Source of the DNA: Rhodomicrobium sp. R_RK_3
Lineage (GTDB): Bacteria; Pseudomonadota; Alphaproteobacteria; Rhizobiales; Rhodomicrobiaceae
NCBI RefSeq assembly: GCF_002198715.1
Contig: NZ_MWLK01000001.1
Location: 168,911 to 232,910, forward strand
Length of the DNA stretch: 64,000 bases
Direction of reading: 5' to 3'
The position numbers and the translations under genes were made by a program. Positions 37,986-47,539 of the stretch are shown here, piece by piece. The notes beneath the pieces were generated by a model, which did no database searches, had not been told where the DNA came from, and worked only from the letters and a program-made list of their open reading frames with translations. The stretch's first letter is position 1, and every line of letters begins with the position of its first letter.

Positions 37986-38228
37986 ATGCCTGGGGACGGG
38001 AACTCACAAGAATTTAAGGTCATCGCCAAGGATTGCGGGGATTGCGGCTGCGGCTGCCCCACCGTGATGGAAGGCGGCTCGCCGGAAGACGTGGTCATCG
38101 TCGGCAAGCTCGACGCCATCGTGCTGAACAGCGCGGCGGTGCAGAAGCATACCGGCGAAGGCGAGATCGCCGTGGTCATTCCCAAAAGCCTTCTGATCGA
38201 GGCGGCCAAGGCGCTGCGCCTGGCGTAA
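37986..38228 (+). CDS. Small Cys-cluster protein of unknown function
   Basis: 80 residues, soluble, no signal peptide. A tight cluster of four Cys at positions 17, 20, 22 and 24 (DCGDCGCGCPTV) is followed by a short beta-rich domain ending VVIPKSLLIEAAKALRL. AGGGAGACG lies before the ATG. The CPTV to VVIPKSLL pattern recalls small proteins of unknown function known from actinobacteria; this is a memory-based resemblance. Metal binding or a modified-peptide precursor are both possible. A good terminator follows. Confidence 0.6.
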   Translation: MPGDGNSQEFKVIAKDCGDCGCGCPTVMEGGSPEDVVIVGKLDAIVLNSAAVQKHTGEGEIAVVIPKSLLIEAAKALRLA

Positions 38229-38257
38229 ACGCCTCAGTGGGCGATCGGATCAATGTT

Positions 38258-38286
38258 CGGCGGCCGGTTTGGCCGTCGTCTTTTTT
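38258..38286 (+). terminator. Rho-independent terminator after the Cys-cluster gene
   Basis: CGGCGGCC-GGTTT-GGCCGTCG forms an 8-bp stem (one G-U pair) directly followed by TCTTTTTT. It lies 30 bases after the stop of the 80-residue protein and just before the convergent nuclease gene ends. Confidence 0.75.
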
Positions 38287-38292
38287 CCCGCC

Positions 38293-38649
38293 TCACGTCC
38301 CGCACCAGCCATCGCGCTTCTTGCCGTGATAGGGCCGGGCTAAGCCCTCGCCGATCAGGATCTCGCCGACATCCTTGCCGTTCGCCGTGACGGTGGCGAG
38401 GGTGCGCCCGTAGCGGTCGCGCTTGCCGCTTTCCAAAACCTTCACTTCGCTGGTGGCGAGCAGCTCTTCCAGCCGCTGCTTGGCGGCGAGGCCCAATTCG
38501 CGCTCGGCGTCGCATTTGGCGAAATGGGTTTCCGGCGTGTCGAAGCCGAGCAGGCGATAGGTGACGCCATAGGGCGCCTTGATGGTGTCGCCGTCGACGA
38601 CGATATAGGCGGCGAGCGCGTAGAAGGCGAAACGCAGGGCGTGTTTCAT
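38293..38649 (-). CDS. Thermonuclease-family (SNase-like) protein
   Basis: 118 residues. A short hydrophobic N-terminus (MKHALRFAFYALAAYIV) leads directly into VDGDTIK. Then come RLLGFDTPET, with the catalytic Arg/Glu region, and KRDRYGRTLATV, with the second catalytic Arg. This is the staphylococcal nuclease fold in a compact form. It is probably periplasmic or membrane-tethered. Converges with the small Cys-cluster gene. Confidence 0.85.
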   Translation of the reverse strand: MKHALRFAFYALAAYIVVDGDTIKAPYGVTYRLLGFDTPETHFAKCDAERELGLAAKQRLEELLATSEVKVLESGKRDRYGRTLATVTANGKDVGEILIGEGLARPYHGKKRDGWCGT

Positions 38650-38901
38650 CGGTCAGCGTCTCCATGGCAGGGCCGTTGGCGGCCGCGCGGATACGCATCA
38701 CTTGGGAGAATCCGTACGGGAATCTACGTATAGTTCTGGGATTTGCGGGAGGGCGCAAGCCGCTTGGCGCGGTTCGCACAGCAAATTCTGGAGTCGCCGT
38801 CCTTATGCCGCTCCGTGAGCGTCAATCGGTGGTTGCGGCTGGCGCGCAAGGCGGGCAGAATTTGCCTCGACCGACCGCCACACCTCCGGACAGCCCCGAC
38901 C

Positions 38902-39954
38902 TTGTCGAGCCACGCGCCACTCATCGACCTCCTGAAACTGCTGATGCGCAGTCCGAGCGTCGTCGGCGCGGAACACTCCTTCTTTCGCGTCTTGCAGCGC
39001 GAGCTCGAGGAACGCGGCGCGGACGTCACCTGGTACGAGGGCGTGCTGGTGGCGCGCGGCGACCGGCCGGACAGCATGATGTTCTCCGCCCATATCGACC
39101 GCCACGGCCTGATCTGCACCGGGCCGAACGAGTTCCAATATGCCGCCTTCGTCGCCGGCAGCCGCTCCGACCTGCTCGGCAATTCCGTCTCCGAAGAGCT
39201 GATGCTGACCATCGCCGACCGCTTCGAGGGCGTGCCGGTCTATGCCTATGAGCCGTGGTCGGGCGCCTATCGCGGCGCGGGGGCGATCAGCCTCGCCTCG
39301 ATCTGCGAGCACCGGCACAATCTGATTTTCGAGGTGAGCGGGCTCGAGCATCTGGTCGCCGGGACGCCCGTTGCCTTGCGCGACAGCCTGCGGATCGATG
39401 ACGAGCATTTCGTCGGCCAGCTCGACAATGTGCTGACCGCCGCGATCCTCGTCTATCTGTTCGAGATCGGCTTTCGCGGCACCGCCTTCTTCACGGCGCA
39501 GGAGGAGGCCGGACGGAGCTGGCGCTATCTGCTGGAATGGTTCCGGCGCTTCGGCGGCTCGACCAACCAGCTCGTGGTGCTCGACACCAGCGCCTATCCG
39601 AACCGCGACGAAGCCGACCGCCAGCATGTCGTCCTGCGCTCGCGCGACGCCAATGCCGGCTTCAACATCGAGCTGACCAAGCAATTGGAAGCGCTCTGCC
39701 GCGAACGGCATATCGCCTTCAGCTACAAGGACCATTATATCGCGGCGGACAATGAGCGGCTGGCCGCGGCTGGGATGAAGCCGCGCTCGCTCGGCAGCAC
39801 CGAGATGGGCCGCATCATCGCGGCCTCGAACGGGCTGGTGGATGGCACCACGCTGCAAATCCCGACGACGGGCTATCACACCATGCAGGAAACGGCGGCG
39901 GTTGAATCCTGCGAGGCTTTCATCCGCCTGCTGGCGGATGTGGCGCGGATTTGA
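38902..39954 (+). CDS. M42-family metallopeptidase
   Basis: 350 residues from TTG 38902 (MSSHAPLIDLLKLLMRSPS). The frame is open to TTG 38743, so the start is uncertain. Co-catalytic metal ligands of the M42 aminopeptidase family are visible: His-x-Asp in FSAHIDRHGL, Asp in GQLDNVLTAA, the Glu pair in FTAQEEAG, Asp in VVLDTSAY and the final His in GYHTMQET. The length is typical. It would be a cytoplasmic aminopeptidase or deacylase. Confidence 0.82.
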   Translation: MSSHAPLIDLLKLLMRSPSVVGAEHSFFRVLQRELEERGADVTWYEGVLVARGDRPDSMMFSAHIDRHGLICTGPNEFQYAAFVAGSRSDLLGNSVSEELMLTIADRFEGVPVYAYEPWSGAYRGAGAISLASICEHRHNLIFEVSGLEHLVAGTPVALRDSLRIDDEHFVGQLDNVLTAAILVYLFEIGFRGTAFFTAQEEAGRSWRYLLEWFRRFGGSTNQLVVLDTSAYPNRDEADRQHVVLRSRDANAGFNIELTKQLEALCRERHIAFSYKDHYIAADNERLAAAGMKPRSLGSTEMGRIIAASNGLVDGTTLQIPTTGYHTMQETAAVESCEAFIRLLADVARI

Positions 39955-39984
39955 GGCGCGGACGCCGCTCGCAATTCCATCTCC

Positions 39985-40093
39985 CGTCGCCCCGGCCGTA
40001 AGAGCCGGGGCCCACTCGCATCTCCCTTTGCCGCAGCGGTCGCGGATCGGCCATTGCGTCCCGGCTCACCACTTCGCGGCGTCCGGGACGACG
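39985..40093. repeat. Dispersed 108-bp palindromic repeat, family I, copy A
   Basis: Starts CGTCGCCCCGG and ends CCGGGACGACG. The reverse complement matches 45382-45489 over its full length with roughly eight mismatches and one indel by eye. It fills the gap between the M42 gene and the convergent autotransporter gene. Confidence 0.8.
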
Positions 40094-40099
40094 ACTGGG

Positions 40100-42016
40100 T
40101 TACCACGCGATGCGGACGCCACCATTGCCGGAATAGATCTGGGTGTCGTCAGAGAACTCGCCGTCGAAATAGGCGAAGACGGCGATACGGTCGGTCAGAT
40201 CGAGGCGGAAACCGGCGTCGACCTTGGCCGCGTCCTCCGCCGCCGGTGCGCCGAAGGCCGTGAAGGACACCGCCGGCGATTGCGTCAGGAAGCCGTCGAG
40301 GTCGCGGTCGGGCTCGAATTCATGCACCCAGGCGACCCGGGCGAAGGGGGTGAGAATGCGCCCCTCATCCATCAGGATGCGCGTATCGAGCTGCACGCCG
40401 ACCGAACTCGTCACCGACGTGGTTGAATCGCCGTCGAAGCTCAGCCCGAGAATGCCGGGTCCGCCGCCAATGGCCCGGCTGTCCTCGGTGAAATCCTCGC
40501 TGTTCAGATAGGCGACGCCGGCGCCGACGAAGGGCGTCACGTAGAAGCGGTTGACAGGCTGTTTCCAGCCGGCTTCGAAGCGGGCGGCAAAGCCGTCGCT
40601 GTCGAAGGAGGAGTTGGCGCGCTCATTCACCAGCCAGTCGATGAAACGGTCGGTGTCATTGTGGAAATGAGCATAGTCGGCGGCGCCGGCCACATAGGCC
40701 CGGCCATAGGTCTTCACGCCATAAACGCCGACATGGCCGCCCTCGCCCTGGCCATGCGTCGTCACGTCATCGACGGAAAAGCGCGCATTGCTGTAGCCGG
40801 CCGCGATGCCGACGAGGGTGGTCGGGTCGAATTGATAATCGAGACCGACCGAGAAGCCGAGCGTCTCGGTGTCGAGATCGTTGCTACCCTCATTGCGATC
40901 GCCGTCGAAATGTCCCGTACCGCCATAGCCGGTCGTCCACAGCCGCCAGGTCCGGCGCGGATCGAGTTGCGGCATGATGCCGTCCCAGCCTGCCGGGGCG
41001 GCGTCTTTCAGCGATCCGCCCGGCATATCCTTGAAGGATTGCGGCGTGATGCCGGTATAGTCCTCAGGCCCGCCGTCGCGCCAGAACATGCCCTGCCTCA
41101 TCATCGACAGGCCGAACAATCCGAGCGCGCCGAAGCTGGCATTCTGGAATCCGGTGACGCCCGAGCCGAACAGGGTGCCGGTCGGAATATCGTTGCCAGT
41201 GCCGCCGGGAATATCCGGAGGAACGACGCCGTTGATGCAGAGGGTGATGGCATTGTTGTCGAGCGTCACCGCGCCGTTCTGGGCAAGAGCCCGGCCGCAG
41301 GTGATCGAGGCGCCCGTATTGAGCGTGATGCTGGTCAGGGCGAGGATGTTGCCGGCGAAGCGCGTGTTGGTGCCGAGCGTCGCCGAACTGCCGACCGCCC
41401 AGAAGACATTGTCGCCATTCGCGCCATTGATCAGCAGGACCGCCGAATTGCTGGCCGTGGTCAGCGTGGAGCCGATCTGGAAGACAAATCGCGCCGCGGA
41501 ATTGCCTTGCCCGTTGAGGGTCAGCAGACCCGTGAGCTGCGCCGAGGTGGCGAAGCTGTAGACCGCCGGGGAGAGCACGAGATTGCCCAGATTCTGGCCG
41601 GTCAGATTGACCTGGGAGGGCAGGGCCTGCAGGGCATTGTAAGCGGTGATCGTATCAACGCGGGCCTGCGCGGCGAGGGCATCGGCGGCATGGATCGACG
41701 CCGGCGCGACGACGATGCCGGGCGGAAACCCGACGATGGCGGTTCCCGGCGAAGTGCCGACATTGCCCCGGATCACGCTCGGGCCGGTATTGGTGACCGT
41801 GCTGGAGCCGAGCACGCCGAAAAACTCGGCGGTGCCAAGATTTTGCGCTTCCGCCTCGCTGGAGAATACCACGCCGCCAACACCAAGCGCGGCTGCCACG
41901 ACAGCCATCGCCAGCGGACTGCGCCGTCCCGCGCCGGCCACGCGGCGCGACCGCTTGCGGCTCGCGGGCCGGCAATGAGATTTTTGACCCGGTCCGGGGC
42001 TGAAAATCGGTTCCAC
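40100..42016 (-). CDS. Autotransporter with DUF3494 ice-binding-like passenger
   Basis: 638 residues from GTG 42016, preceded by GGGAGAG; the frame is open further upstream. A long basic leader and hydrophobic core (AMAVVAAALGVGGVVF) end at SEAEAQ. Residues about 60-265 match the ice-binding DUF3494 domain: FFGVLGSSTVTNTGPSVIRG, GNVGTSPGTAIVGF, YSFATSAQLTGLLTLNGQG and FAGNILALTSITLNTGA. After a linker, about residues 370-638 form an autotransporter beta-barrel ending GGVRIAW. The gene would place a DUF3494 beta-solenoid on the cell surface. Ice binding or adhesion are possible roles. Confidence 0.85.
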   Translation of the reverse strand: MEPIFSPGPGQKSHCRPASRKRSRRVAGAGRRSPLAMAVVAAALGVGGVVFSSEAEAQNLGTAEFFGVLGSSTVTNTGPSVIRGNVGTSPGTAIVGFPPGIVVAPASIHAADALAAQARVDTITAYNALQALPSQVNLTGQNLGNLVLSPAVYSFATSAQLTGLLTLNGQGNSAARFVFQIGSTLTTASNSAVLLINGANGDNVFWAVGSSATLGTNTRFAGNILALTSITLNTGASITCGRALAQNGAVTLDNNAITLCINGVVPPDIPGGTGNDIPTGTLFGSGVTGFQNASFGALGLFGLSMMRQGMFWRDGGPEDYTGITPQSFKDMPGGSLKDAAPAGWDGIMPQLDPRRTWRLWTTGYGGTGHFDGDRNEGSNDLDTETLGFSVGLDYQFDPTTLVGIAAGYSNARFSVDDVTTHGQGEGGHVGVYGVKTYGRAYVAGAADYAHFHNDTDRFIDWLVNERANSSFDSDGFAARFEAGWKQPVNRFYVTPFVGAGVAYLNSEDFTEDSRAIGGGPGILGLSFDGDSTTSVTSSVGVQLDTRILMDEGRILTPFARVAWVHEFEPDRDLDGFLTQSPAVSFTAFGAPAAEDAAKVDAGFRLDLTDRIAVFAYFDGEFSDDTQIYSGNGGVRIAW

Positions 42017-42402
42017 GAGCGCTCTCCCAATCGATTCTGATTCAATCTGTGGTTGTGCATATCTCTTTTGCCCCCTTGCGTAAACTGGGGACAACCGCTT
42101 TGTCCTTTGACTGTTACCGGGATGCAACGTCTTCGGATGAATGCAAATTGTGCGATCTCCCCCAGTTTCGCGGGCGGCGCGCGGGCGCGGAAAACGTCGG
42201 TTCCGGCGGCGTTTCCAGCCGCCTCTCGCTTCGCCGTCCGGTCCCGCACAACCTGCCGGACCCACTCGTCTTTTCGCGAATTTGGGACTAGGGTGATGCC
42301 GATCCGCGCCGGCAACGGGCGGACAAGAACGCGCGCTGCGAGCACAGCGGCCGCCGATCGCCGTCCCAAGGGGAGCGTCGCGGCAAATTGGGAGGTTATT
42401 GA
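42017..42402. other. Intergenic region between divergent autotransporter and tctC genes
   Basis: 386 bases that must hold the promoters of the ice-binding autotransporter (minus) and of tctCBA (plus). GGGAGG before 42403 is the tctC ribosome-binding site. The part near 42050-42150 is AT-richer. I see no repeat, RNA gene or clear operator. Confidence 0.4.
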
Positions 42403-43371
42403 ATGTCGTCTCTGAAACGGATCGTTGCCGCTTGCGCCCTCGCCGCGCTCGCAGGCGCCGGATTTGCCGCCCGCGCGCTGGCGCAGGCCGAATTGAAGAT
42501 CGTCGCGCCCGCAGCGCCCGGCGGCGGCTGGGACCAGACCGCGCGCGCCATGCAGAATGCGCTGGTCGCCAGTGGCGCGGCCAAGAGCGCCCAGGTCATC
42601 AACATCCCCGGCGCGGGCGGTACGGTCGGCCTTGCCCAGTTCATCAACAGCGCCAAGGGCGACGGCAACCAGCTCATGGTCAACGGCCTCGTCATGGTCG
42701 GCGCCATCATCACCAACAAGGCGCCCGTCAGCCTCGACCAGGTGACGCCGATCGCCCGACTTACCGGCGAATATGAAGCCATCGTCGTCCCGGCCAATTC
42801 GCCGATCAAGGACGCCAAGGACCTCGCCGCCGCCGTCAAGGCCGACCCGGCGAAAGTCACCTGGGCGGGCGGCTCGGCGGGCGGCGTCGACCACATTCTC
42901 GTCGGCCTGTTCGCCAAGACGGTCGGCGCCGATCCGACCAAGATCAACTACATCCCCTTCTCCGGCGGCGGCGAAGCGCTGGCGGCCGTGCTCGGCGGCA
43001 AGGTGACGGCGGGCGTCTCCGGCTATGGCGAGTTCGAGGGCCAGATCAAATCCGGCAAGCTGCGCCTGATCGCCATCACCTCGGCCGAGCGCCTGCCCAA
43101 TGTCAACGGCCCGACGCTGAAGGAACAGGGCATCGACCTCGACGTCGTCAACTGGCGCTCGGTCTTCGCCGCGCCCGGCATCACGCCCGAGCAGCGCAAG
43201 GCCCTGATCGATGCCGTCGACAAGATGAACGCCTCGCCGGCCTGGGCCGAGATCCTGAAGGCCAAGGGCTGGGACAATGTCTATCTCTCCGGCGATGCTT
43301 TCGCGGCCTTCCTGAAGGTGGAGCAGGAGCGCGTGTCGAGCGTTCTCGCCTCCATCGGCCTCGGCAAGTAG
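42403..43371 (+). CDS. tctC: Tripartite tricarboxylate transporter substrate-binding protein
   Basis: 322 residues. A signal peptide ([18 protein letters not shown] to ALAQ) precedes a TctC/BugD-type domain: [20 protein letters not shown], then [17 protein letters not shown] and [19 protein letters not shown]. It captures a carboxylate in the periplasm. The order tctC-tctB-tctA is the usual one. No TctDE two-component genes are adjacent. The ligand may be citrate, but the family binds many acids. Confidence 0.9.
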   Translation: MSSLKRIVAACALAALAGAGFAARALAQAELKIVAPAAPGGGWDQTARAMQNALVASGAAKSAQVINIPGAGGTVGLAQFINSAKGDGNQLMVNGLVMVGAIITNKAPVSLDQVTPIARLTGEYEAIVVPANSPIKDAKDLAAAVKADPAKVTWAGGSAGGVDHILVGLFAKTVGADPTKINYIPFSGGGEALAAVLGGKVTAGVSGYGEFEGQIKSGKLRLIAITSAERLPNVNGPTLKEQGIDLDVVNWRSVFAAPGITPEQRKALIDAVDKMNASPAWAEILKAKGWDNVYLSGDAFAAFLKVEQERVSSVLASIGLGK

Positions 43372-43379
43372 TCGCTCCG

Positions 43380-43862
43380 ATGAGCGGCGATCCGAAGCCC
43401 TCCGGCCGCCGCGACGCGGCCGGATTCTTCATTGCGGCCGGGCTGCTCGCCTTCGCCGTGCTGATCTCCTGGGATGCCTCCAATCACGGCGCGGGGCCTG
43501 CCTATTCGCGCATCGGCCCGGCAGCGGCGGCCTATGCCGTCGCCGCCGGCCTCGCCGTCATCGGCGCCGCCAGCCTGCTCGCCGCATGGCGCGGCGAGGC
43601 GCCGGAGCGCGAGACCTTCGACCTGCTGCCGGTCATCCTCATCCTCGTCGGTCTTGCCGGCCAGATCGCGGCCATCGCCTTCGGCGGCGGCTTCATCCTC
43701 GGCGCCACCGTGCTGTTCGCCGCGACGGCGCGCGCCTTCGGCCGCAAGGCGCTGATCGCCGACGCCGCCATCGGCTTCACGCTGTCTTTCCTGGTCTATC
43801 TGATGTTCACCAAACTGCTTTCGCTCAGCCTGCCGCAAGGGCCCTTCGAGCGGCTTTTCTAA
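43380..43862 (+). CDS. tctB: Tripartite tricarboxylate transporter small membrane subunit
   Basis: 160 residues with four hydrophobic segments, the expected TctB size and topology, with a soluble hydrophilic N-terminus ([16 protein letters not shown]). The conserved [14 protein letters not shown] region is present. It lies between tctC and tctA with gaps of about ten bases, so the three genes are one operon. Confidence 0.88.
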   Translation: MSGDPKPSGRRDAAGFFIAAGLLAFAVLISWDASNHGAGPAYSRIGPAAAAYAVAAGLAVIGAASLLAAWRGEAPERETFDLLPVILILVGLAGQIAAIAFGGGFILGATVLFAATARAFGRKALIADAAIGFTLSFLVYLMFTKLLSLSLPQGPFERLF

Positions 43863-43872
43863 GGGGTCCGCC

Positions 43873-45372
43873 GTGGATACGTTCTCAGCCCTGCTGCAAG
43901 GCCTCACCGTCGCAACCCAGCCGATGAACCTGGTCTTCGCGCTCATCGGCGTCTTTCTCGGCACCGCCGTCGGCGTGCTGCCGGGCATCGGCCCCGCCCT
44001 CACCGTGGCGCTGCTCCTGCCGGTCACCTACAAGCTCGACCCGGCCGGCTCGCTGATCATGTTCGCCGGCATCTATTATGGCGGCATGTATGGCGGCTCT
44101 ACCACGGCGATCCTGCTCAACACGCCCGGCGAAAGCGCCTCGCTCGCCACCACCATCGAGGGCAACAAGATGGCGAAGGCCGGCCGGGGCGGCCCGGCGC
44201 TGGCGACCTCGGCCATCGGCTCCTTCGTCGCCGGCACCATCGCCACCATCGGCATCGTCTTCCTGGCGCCCTGGCTGGTGGAGGTCGCCATCAACTTCGG
44301 CCCCGCCGATTATTTCGCGCTGATGGTGCTCGCCTTCGTCACCATTTCCGCGACCTTCGGCGCCTCCCCCTTGCGCGGCCTGACCAGCCTGTTCGTCGGC
44401 CTCGCCCTCGGCCTGATCGGCATCGACGAGCTGTCCGGCCAGGCGCGTCTGGCCTTCGGCGTGCCGGATCTCCTCGACGGCATCGAGGTGACGACGCTGG
44501 CGGTCGGCCTGTTCGCCGTCGGCGAGGCGATGTATGTGGCCTCGCGCTGGCGTCACGCGCCGGAGACCATCGAGCCGGTGCGCGGCTCGCTTTGGATGAC
44601 GCGGGGCGATTGGCTGCGCTCCTGGAAGCCTTGGCTGCGCGGCACCATGCTCGGCTTCCCGATCGGCGCCTTGCCGGCCGGCGGCGCGGAAATCCCGACC
44701 TTCCTCTCCTATTCGCTGGAAAAACGGCTGGCCAAGCATCCGGAGGAATTCGGCCATGGCGCCATCGAAGGCGTCGCGGGGCCGGAGGCGGCCAACAACG
44801 CCTCGGCGGCGGGCACGCTGGTGCCGCTGCTGACGCTCGGCCTGCCGACCTCGGCGACGGCGGCGATGATGCTGGCCGGCTTCCAGCAATACGGCCTCAA
44901 TCCCGGACCGCTGCTGTTCGCCGAGCGCCCGGATCTGGTCTGGGGCCTCGTCGCCAGCCTGCTGATCGCCAATTTCATGCTGCTGGTGCTCAACCTGCCG
45001 CTGGTCGGCCTGTGGGTGAGGCTGCTCGCCATCCCGCAGCCCTGGCTCTATGCGGGCATCCTCTTGTTCGCCTCGATGGGGACGATCGCGGCAAAACCCT
45101 CGGTGGTCGAGCTGTCGATGCTGGCGATTTTCGGCGTCATGGGCTTCCTGATGCGCCGCTACGACTACCCGGTGGCGCCCGTCATCATCGGGCTGATATT
45201 GGGGCCGCTCGCGGAGCAGCAACTCCGCCGCGCCCTCTCCATCAGTCTCGGCGATCCGCTGGCGCTGGTCGAAAGCCCCACCGCCGCGATCCTGCTGACC
45301 ATCGCCTTGATCGCGCTGGTGGCACCGTTCGTATCGGGCAAGCTCAGCCGCTTCAAGGCGGATGAGGATTAG
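43873..45372 (+). CDS. tctA: Tripartite tricarboxylate transporter large membrane subunit
   Basis: 499 residues from GTG 43873, about 11-12 membrane segments. The family signature [20 protein letters not shown] and the [19 protein letters not shown] motif at about residue 73 are clear, as is [18 protein letters not shown] in the second half. It is the cation-coupled translocator of the TTT system. A family I repeat follows ten bases after the stop. Confidence 0.92.
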   Translation: MDTFSALLQGLTVATQPMNLVFALIGVFLGTAVGVLPGIGPALTVALLLPVTYKLDPAGSLIMFAGIYYGGMYGGSTTAILLNTPGESASLATTIEGNKMAKAGRGGPALATSAIGSFVAGTIATIGIVFLAPWLVEVAINFGPADYFALMVLAFVTISATFGASPLRGLTSLFVGLALGLIGIDELSGQARLAFGVPDLLDGIEVTTLAVGLFAVGEAMYVASRWRHAPETIEPVRGSLWMTRGDWLRSWKPWLRGTMLGFPIGALPAGGAEIPTFLSYSLEKRLAKHPEEFGHGAIEGVAGPEAANNASAAGTLVPLLTLGLPTSATAAMMLAGFQQYGLNPGPLLFAERPDLVWGLVASLLIANFMLLVLNLPLVGLWVRLLAIPQPWLYAGILLFASMGTIAAKPSVVELSMLAIFGVMGFLMRRYDYPVAPVIIGLILGPLAEQQLRRALSISLGDPLALVESPTAAILLTIALIALVAPFVSGKLSRFKADED

Positions 45373-45381
45373 GCTTCCTCT

Positions 45382-45489
45382 CGTCGTCCCGGACACCGCG
45401 CAGCGGTGAGCCGGGACCCAACGGCCGATCCGCGAGCGCTGCGGCAAGAGGAGATGCGAGTAGGCCCCGGCTCTTCGGCCGGGGCGACG
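45382..45489. repeat. Dispersed 108-bp palindromic repeat, family I, copy B
   Basis: Starts CGTCGTCCCGGACACCGCG and ends GGCCGGGGCGACG. It is the inverse of the copy at 39985-40093. Inner hairpins such as GGCCCCGGCTCTTCGGCCGG could fold in RNA, so it may act as a processing or termination site after tctA. Confidence 0.8.
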
Positions 45490-45580
45490 AGTGGGCGAGC
45501 GTCTTTTCGCCCGCCGCAAGGCTGCGGCGCGGGAAAGGCATGGTGCCGGCGGCACATCCTGCGTCTAAGATGGCAGGATC

Positions 45581-47320
45581 ATGGAGCACGCCTCGCCCGT
45601 CATCGCCACGATCGTCATCTCGCTGGTGTTCGCCTATGCGGGCGGGCTGGCGGCGCGATTGATCGGCCTGCCCAACATCGTCGGCTATCTCGTCGCCGGC
45701 ATCATCGTCGGCCCCTACACGCCCGGCTTCATCGCCGACCCGAAACTGACAACCGAACTCGCCGAAATCGGCGTCGCGCTCCTGATGTTCACCATCGGCC
45801 TGCATTTCTCGCTGCGCGACCTTACCGTCGTCTGGCATATCGCCGTGCCGGGCGCGCTGGTGCAGATCGCGGGCTGTACCGCCCTCGGCTACGGCATCGG
45901 GCTGCTGCTCGGCTGGCCGCCCGGCGCGGCGCTCATCCTCGGCCTCGCCATCGCCATTTCCTCGACCGCCGTCGCCACCAAGGCGCTGGAGGAGCGCCGC
46001 CAGCTCGCGACCGAGGCCGGACGCATCACGCTTGGCTGGCTCGTCGTGCAGGACGTCGTCGTCATCGTGGCGCTGGTCCTGCTGCCGCTGGTCGCCCGCG
46101 AGGCGCCGGACCTGCGAACCCTCGCGCTGCTGACCGGCGAGACCATGCTGATGATCGCCCTCTTCCTCAGCCTGCTGCTCGGCGTCGGCCGCTGGCTGCT
46201 GCCGGCCATCCTCGGCTGGACCGCGCGCTTCGGCTCGCAGGAGCTGTTCACCCTCGGCGTCATCGTCATCGCGCTCGGCATCGCCTATGGCTCGGCCTCG
46301 CTGCTCGGCCTCTCCGTCGCGCTCGGCGCCTTCTTCGCCGGCATGGTGCTCGGCGAATCCGACTTGAGCTACCAGGCCGCCGCCGAATCCCTGCCGATCC
46401 AGAGCATCTTCACCGTGCTGTTCTTCGTCTCGGTCGGCACCCTGTTCAACCCGATGCTGTTCATCACCGCGCCGCTCCAGATCATCTCGCTGGTGATCGC
46501 CATCCTCGCCGGCTGCGGCATCATCTTCTTTTTCCTGCTGATCCTGCTCGGTGTGCGCGGCAGCGTCGCGGGGCTCGTCGCCGGGACGCTCGCCCAGGTC
46601 GGCGAATTCTCCTTCATCCTGACGACGCTCGCCGCCGGTCTCGGCCTGATGACCGGCACCCAGCAGGGCCTCGTCCTCGCCGCCGCCTTGTCCTCGATCC
46701 TGCTGCATTCGCTGACCATCCGGGCCTATGGCAGCCTCGCGGCAAAACTCGACGGCCGCTTCGACCTACCGCTCGGCCCGATGCGCCTGCGCAACCCGCA
46801 TTCCAACGCCCGCGCGCTCGCCGTCCTGCGCGACCATGTCATCATCGTCGGCCATGGCCGGGTCGGCAGCGTCATCGCCCGGGCGCTGAAAACCGCCGGC
46901 CAGACGTTCGTCGTCATCGACGGCCAATGGCGGGTCTCCGAATTCGCCCGCACCGCCGGCACCACGGTGATCTTCGGCGACGCAACGCGCGAGGAGGTGT
47001 TCAAGGTCGCCCGCCCCCGCCATGCTAGGTTAATCGTCGTCGCCCTGCCCGACGCCTTCCGCACCCGCCGCGTCATCGAGCTCGCCCGCCAGGCCAATCC
47101 GCAGATCGGCATCGTCGCCCGCGCCCATTCCGATGAGGATTACCAATATCTGACCGAGCTGCGGGTCGGCCTCGTCATCATGGGCGAACGCGAGATCGCG
47201 CTTTCGATGTCCGATTACACGCTGCGCCAGATGGGCCTCGACGCCGCCAGCGCGCAGGACGTCGTCGACCGGCTCCGCAAGGGGATCCTGGCCAAGAGCA
47301 AGAATGCGAGCGCGGCCTGA
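45581..47320 (+). CDS. YbaL/KefB-type cation:proton antiporter with TrkA-N domain
   Basis: 579 residues. The first 390 residues form a CPA2 Na+/H+ antiporter domain with about 12 membrane segments (IGVALLMFTIGLHFSLRDL; IAISSTAVATKALEE; VVQDVVVIVALVLLP). After a short linker, a RCK/TrkA-N nucleotide-binding domain starts at HVIIVGHGRVGSVIARALK. The length and layout fit YbaL (RosB). It would control cation or pH balance in response to NAD(H) or ligand binding. Confidence 0.88.
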   Translation: MEHASPVIATIVISLVFAYAGGLAARLIGLPNIVGYLVAGIIVGPYTPGFIADPKLTTELAEIGVALLMFTIGLHFSLRDLTVVWHIAVPGALVQIAGCTALGYGIGLLLGWPPGAALILGLAIAISSTAVATKALEERRQLATEAGRITLGWLVVQDVVVIVALVLLPLVAREAPDLRTLALLTGETMLMIALFLSLLLGVGRWLLPAILGWTARFGSQELFTLGVIVIALGIAYGSASLLGLSVALGAFFAGMVLGESDLSYQAAAESLPIQSIFTVLFFVSVGTLFNPMLFITAPLQIISLVIAILAGCGIIFFFLLILLGVRGSVAGLVAGTLAQVGEFSFILTTLAAGLGLMTGTQQGLVLAAALSSILLHSLTIRAYGSLAAKLDGRFDLPLGPMRLRNPHSNARALAVLRDHVIIVGHGRVGSVIARALKTAGQTFVVIDGQWRVSEFARTAGTTVIFGDATREEVFKVARPRHARLIVVALPDAFRTRRVIELARQANPQIGIVARAHSDEDYQYLTELRVGLVIMGEREIALSMSDYTLRQMGLDAASAQDVVDRLRKGILAKSKNASAA

Positions 47321-47539
47321 GACATGCGCATGAATACCATCATCCCCGCATCGCGGTTGACGCGCTCCGCTTCCTCCAATACCCTCCGATACGTCGCTTT
47401 TGAGAGAATCGCATACATGTCTCTTTGTTGTTGACCCGGCAGATTGCGCCGATCCGGTTCCGGAACGGGAGAAGGCGTATCCTGGTTTGACGACTATTCC
47501 GCTGCGACGACCGGCGCGGAAACCTGTTAGGAGACAGAG

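Noticed and set aside
43885..45555. 556-codon open frame on the minus strand
   Set aside because: Antisense to tctA, with low-complexity Gln/Arg/Asp composition typical of the reverse frame of a membrane protein gene.
45406..47028. 540-codon plus-strand open frame
   Set aside because: Out-of-frame shadow of the YbaL-type antiporter gene, full of Arg/Pro/His.
47321..47539. Possible SAM riboswitch before the CBS gene
   Set aside because: No recognisable SAM-I or SAM-II core was seen; only an ordinary promoter-sized gap with a ribosome-binding site.
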